64,000 nt of DNA from Actinomycetes bacterium (GTDB lineage Bacteria > Actinomycetota > Actinomycetes > Propionibacteriales > Nocardioidaceae). The notes under the pieces were generated by a model. That model did not search any database and had not been told where the DNA came from. It saw only the letters and a list, made by a program, of their open reading frames with translations. Each line of letters starts with the position of its first letter. Within the stretch, counting starts at the first letter, position 1. The stretch spans positions 1 through 64,000 of the forward strand of contig JAEWXC010000015.1 in NCBI GenBank assembly GCA_023396115.1, in the 5' to 3' direction. Position numbers and translations under genes: made by a program. Below are positions 61,573-64,000 of the stretch, piece by piece.

Positions 61573-63932
61573 GCACCTCGCAGACCCCGCTGCCGCTGGC
61601 CCTGGGACTGTCGCTGCTGGCGATGCTGACCGCCTGGGCGACGCTGCTCTCCTGGCGCCCCCTGACCGAGCGTTCCTCCGACACCCTGGTCCCCCTGCTC
61701 GGGCTGGCCCTGCTGCTGGCCACCACCGGCGCGGTGATGCGCTGGCTGCGTCTCTCCCCGCTGCTGGTGGTGGCGCTGCAGCTGCTGCTGACCGCGACAG
61801 CAGTCGTGTGGGGTGTCGGCGGCAGCTTCCCGCTGACCGGCGGCTGGGCCGAGTACTCCCACCTGCTGGGTGAGGCCCGCGACAGTGCCCAGCAGTACGT
61901 GGCTCCCGTGCCCGCCACCGTGCCGGCCGTGCACCCGCTGCTCATCACCGCGGGCGCCTGGGTGCTGCTCGCTTTCGACACCCTCGCCTCCACCTGGCGC
62001 CGGGTGCCCCTGGCCGGTCTGGTGCTGCTGTGCGTCTACACGGTGCCGCTGGCGGTCACCGGGCGCGGGGTCAGCTGGTTCGTCTTCGTGCTCGCCGCCG
62101 CCGGGTTCCTGGCGCTGCTGCACGCCCAGCACACCCAGTCCGTGACCCGGTGGGGCCGGGGCCTGCGGGCCGACGGCACGGTCAGCGACACCGTCACCGA
62201 GCAGGAGTCGCCGGAGGACTCCTTCGGGGTGCGCACCGGCTTCTCCAGCACCGTCGCGGCCCGGCTGGGGATCGCCGCGGTCGTGCTGGCCGTGGCCGTG
62301 CCGCTGGCGCTGCCCACCCTGGATCTGGGGCTGCTCGACCGGGCCGGGCCCGGCTCCGGCGGCGGCGACGTCGACGTGGTCAACCCGATCGCGGACATGC
62401 GCCGTGACCTGATCCGCGGCGGGGACGACCCCCTGGTCGAGATCACCACCGATGACCCCGACCCCAGCTACCTGCGGATCTCGGTGCTGCGGGCCTACAA
62501 CGGACGCACCTGGACCCCAGGGAACCGGGCGATCCCCCGGGAGCAGGCAGCCACCGGGGCCCTGCCGCCGCCCCAGGGGGTGGGCGCCTCGGTGGAACGG
62601 ACCCCGCGCGCCTACGACGCGCGGGCCTACCCCCGGTTCCGGTCCAACTGGCTGCCCACGATGCAGGAGCTGACCTGGGTCCGGGCCGGGGAGGACTGGC
62701 GCTACGACCTGTCCACCCGGGACTTCCTCACCTCCGACCCCGACCGGGTGAACACCTCCGGGATCTCGTGGAGCATGCGCGCGGAGGAGTACGAGTACGA
62801 CCTCGCCGCCCTCGACAACAGCCCCTCCGGTGCCGCCGAGGTGGGCCGCGAGTACATCGACCTGCCCGGCGACCTCCCCCCGATCGTGACCGAGCTGGCC
62901 CGCGAGGTCACCGCGGACGAACCGACCCGGTTCCGCAAGGCCCGGGCGCTGCAGGCCTGGTTCCGCGACCCGGAGGAGTTCACCTACACCCTCGCCGCGC
63001 CGCAGGGCAACGGCAACGCCGACCTGGCCACCTTCCTCAGCGAGGACGGGGAGGGCCGGCGTGGCTACTGCGAGCAGTTCGCCTCGGCGATGGCGGTGAT
63101 GGCGCGCAGCCTGGACATCCCCGCCCGGGTCGTCATCGGTTTCCTCACCCCCGAGCGCACCGGCGAGGCGGAGGGCGTCGGCGGGGTCTTCGAGTTCTCG
63201 GCGTGGGACATGCACGCCTGGCCCGAGCTGTACTTCCCCGGGTCGGGGTGGGTGGCGTTCGAGCCCACTCCCCCCACCCGTGCCTCCAACGTCCCGGCCT
63301 GGACCAGCGACCGGCTGCCCGAGCGGCCCGAGCAGACCACCGCGCCGACCGCGCAGCCCAGCGACGACGTCGCGCCGAACGTCCCGCAGAACACCCCCAC
63401 GCCCGAGGCTGTCGAGACGACGTCGGACGAGGAGAACGTCTCGGTCCTCCCCCTGGTGGTCGCCCTGGTGGCCGTGGTGCTGCTGGTCGGCTTCCTGCTG
63501 GCGCTCCCCCGGCTGGTCCGGCGCCGCCGGGCACACCAGCGCGAGCGGGACGGGGACGTCGAGTCGGCCTGGCTCGAGCTGCGCGACCGGGTGCTGGACC
63601 TGGGCCTGGTCTGGCCGGTGGGACGTTCACCGCGCGAGACCGGGGCCCGGACGGCGTCGTTGCTGCCCTTCGTCGACGGTCCGGCCCACGACGCGCTCGG
63701 ACGACTGGTCGAGGCACTGGAGGAGGCCCGCTACGCCCCGCCGGGTCGTGCGGTGACCCCGCCGGGGCTGTTCGCCGACGTCGACACCGTCTCCGCGGAC
63801 CTGACCTCCACCCGGTCGGTGTCGCTGCAGCGCCGGGCGCGCTGGTGGCCGGCGACCGTGGTGCAGCGCCGGGCCCGGCGCGAGCGGGTCCGTCCGGTGG
63901 CCGACCAGAAGCGCGGCACCCTGGTCGGCTGA
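61569..63932 (+). CDS. TgpA-type transglutaminase membrane protein
   Basis: The protein has 787 residues. About six membrane helices fill residues 1-280, then a large outer region with the transglutaminase-like core: catalytic Cys in RRGYCEQFASA, His in DMHAWPELYF, and FEPTPP where the third residue lies (Glu in place of the usual Asp). Another helix is near 640 and a DUF4129-like cytoplasmic tail follows. TgpA proteins are periplasmic or outer-face peptidases/transglutaminases essential in some bacteria; the substrate here is unknown. GTGA overlap with DUF58. Confidence 0.92.
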   Translation: MSTSQTPLPLALGLSLLAMLTAWATLLSWRPLTERSSDTLVPLLGLALLLATTGAVMRWLRLSPLLVVALQLLLTATAVVWGVGGSFPLTGGWAEYSHLLGEARDSAQQYVAPVPATVPAVHPLLITAGAWVLLAFDTLASTWRRVPLAGLVLLCVYTVPLAVTGRGVSWFVFVLAAAGFLALLHAQHTQSVTRWGRGLRADGTVSDTVTEQESPEDSFGVRTGFSSTVAARLGIAAVVLAVAVPLALPTLDLGLLDRAGPGSGGGDVDVVNPIADMRRDLIRGGDDPLVEITTDDPDPSYLRISVLRAYNGRTWTPGNRAIPREQAATGALPPPQGVGASVERTPRAYDARAYPRFRSNWLPTMQELTWVRAGEDWRYDLSTRDFLTSDPDRVNTSGISWSMRAEEYEYDLAALDNSPSGAAEVGREYIDLPGDLPPIVTELAREVTADEPTRFRKARALQAWFRDPEEFTYTLAAPQGNGNADLATFLSEDGEGRRGYCEQFASAMAVMARSLDIPARVVIGFLTPERTGEAEGVGGVFEFSAWDMHAWPELYFPGSGWVAFEPTPPTRASNVPAWTSDRLPERPEQTTAPTAQPSDDVAPNVPQNTPTPEAVETTSDEENVSVLPLVVALVAVVLLVGFLLALPRLVRRRRAHQRERDGDVESAWLELRDRVLDLGLVWPVGRSPRETGARTASLLPFVDGPAHDALGRLVEALEEARYAPPGRAVTPPGLFADVDTVSADLTSTRSVSLQRRARWWPATVVQRRARRERVRPVADQKRGTLVG

Positions 63933-64000
63933 CCGGGGCGGGCGGGCAGGTGCCCGGGCCTGCGGGACGGCGCCGCCGTCTGCCACCGCTCCGGGTGCTC
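63933..64000. other. Window end after the transglutaminase gene
   Basis: The last 68 bases hold no start of a new gene that I can support. GACGGC-GCC-GCCGTC at about 63966-63980 is a short inverted repeat and may be part of a terminator, but the window stops too soon to tell. Confidence 0.4.

Overview
This window is about 64 kb of very GC-rich actinobacterial chromosome. GTG is a frequent start codon and most neighbouring genes overlap by four bases (ATGA or GTGA). The protein sequences, the gene order and the flanking short interspersed repeats suggest a member of the Nocardioidaceae (Nocardioides-like). That placement is an inference from family knowledge, because no rRNA or tRNA gene is present to test it. 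Most genes lie on the minus strand.

Region by region. (1) 146-1804: a secreted seven-bladed RCC1-type propeller protein, ended by a very strong two-way terminator. (2) 1818-7882: gltB-gltD, glutamate synthase. (3) 8107-14470: a chain reading hisI, a Trp-associated membrane protein, two small membrane proteins, trpC, trpB, trpA, a SCO1/SenC copper lipoprotein and lgt. trpE is missing from the cluster. (4) 14549-16290: a DUF222/HNH endonuclease gene with inverted REP-like repeats on both sides. (5) 16310-20016: an asymmetric two-subunit ABC exporter. (6) 20085-22678: a RibD-like reductase divergent from an unusual dihydropteroate-synthase-like gene, then a DinB-type protein and a small monooxygenase. 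(7) 22742-27988: hisDCBH-priA-hisF. PriA probably supplies both HisA and TrpF activity. (8) 28097-29620: a LON-domain protein and a YbaK-type deacylase, the latter between two inverted arrays of a 22-bp repeat. (9) 29639-38093: a DUF3352 protein, a membrane protein, dnaE, a GNAT acetyltransferase, an RluD-type pseudouridine synthase and lspA. (10) 38157-58594: a DksA/TraR-type protein with a histone-H1-like tail, divIVA, yggT, sepF, yggS, pgeF, ftsZ, and the classic dcw cluster ftsQ-murC-murG-ftsW-murD-mraY-murF-murE-ftsI-ftsL-rsmH-mraZ. (11) 59340-63932: moxR-DUF58-transglutaminase, reading the other way.

How the genes work together. The right half makes lipid II (MurE, MurF, MurD, MraY, MurG, MurC), polymerises it at the septum (FtsW, FtsI with FtsQ and FtsL), and places the Z ring and growth zone (FtsZ, SepF, YggT, DivIVA). 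MraZ probably controls the cluster through four GTGG boxes phased at 10 bp on its own promoter. A long nested stem-loop between mraZ and rsmH sits where the known mraW RNA motif is found. Lgt and LspA, the first two steps of lipoprotein maturation, are both present, and a lipoprotein gene lies directly beside lgt. The middle of the window is amino-acid synthesis (Glu, Trp, His) plus the replicative polymerase.

Most noteworthy: the candidate mraW RNA, the mraZ operator array and a look-alike GTGG cluster upstream of moxR, two separate cases of a gene bracketed by inverted short-repeat arrays, five start codons placed 6-8 nt after a -10 element (probable leaderless mRNAs), the loss of trpE from the his-trp cluster, and the H1-like/DksA fusion.
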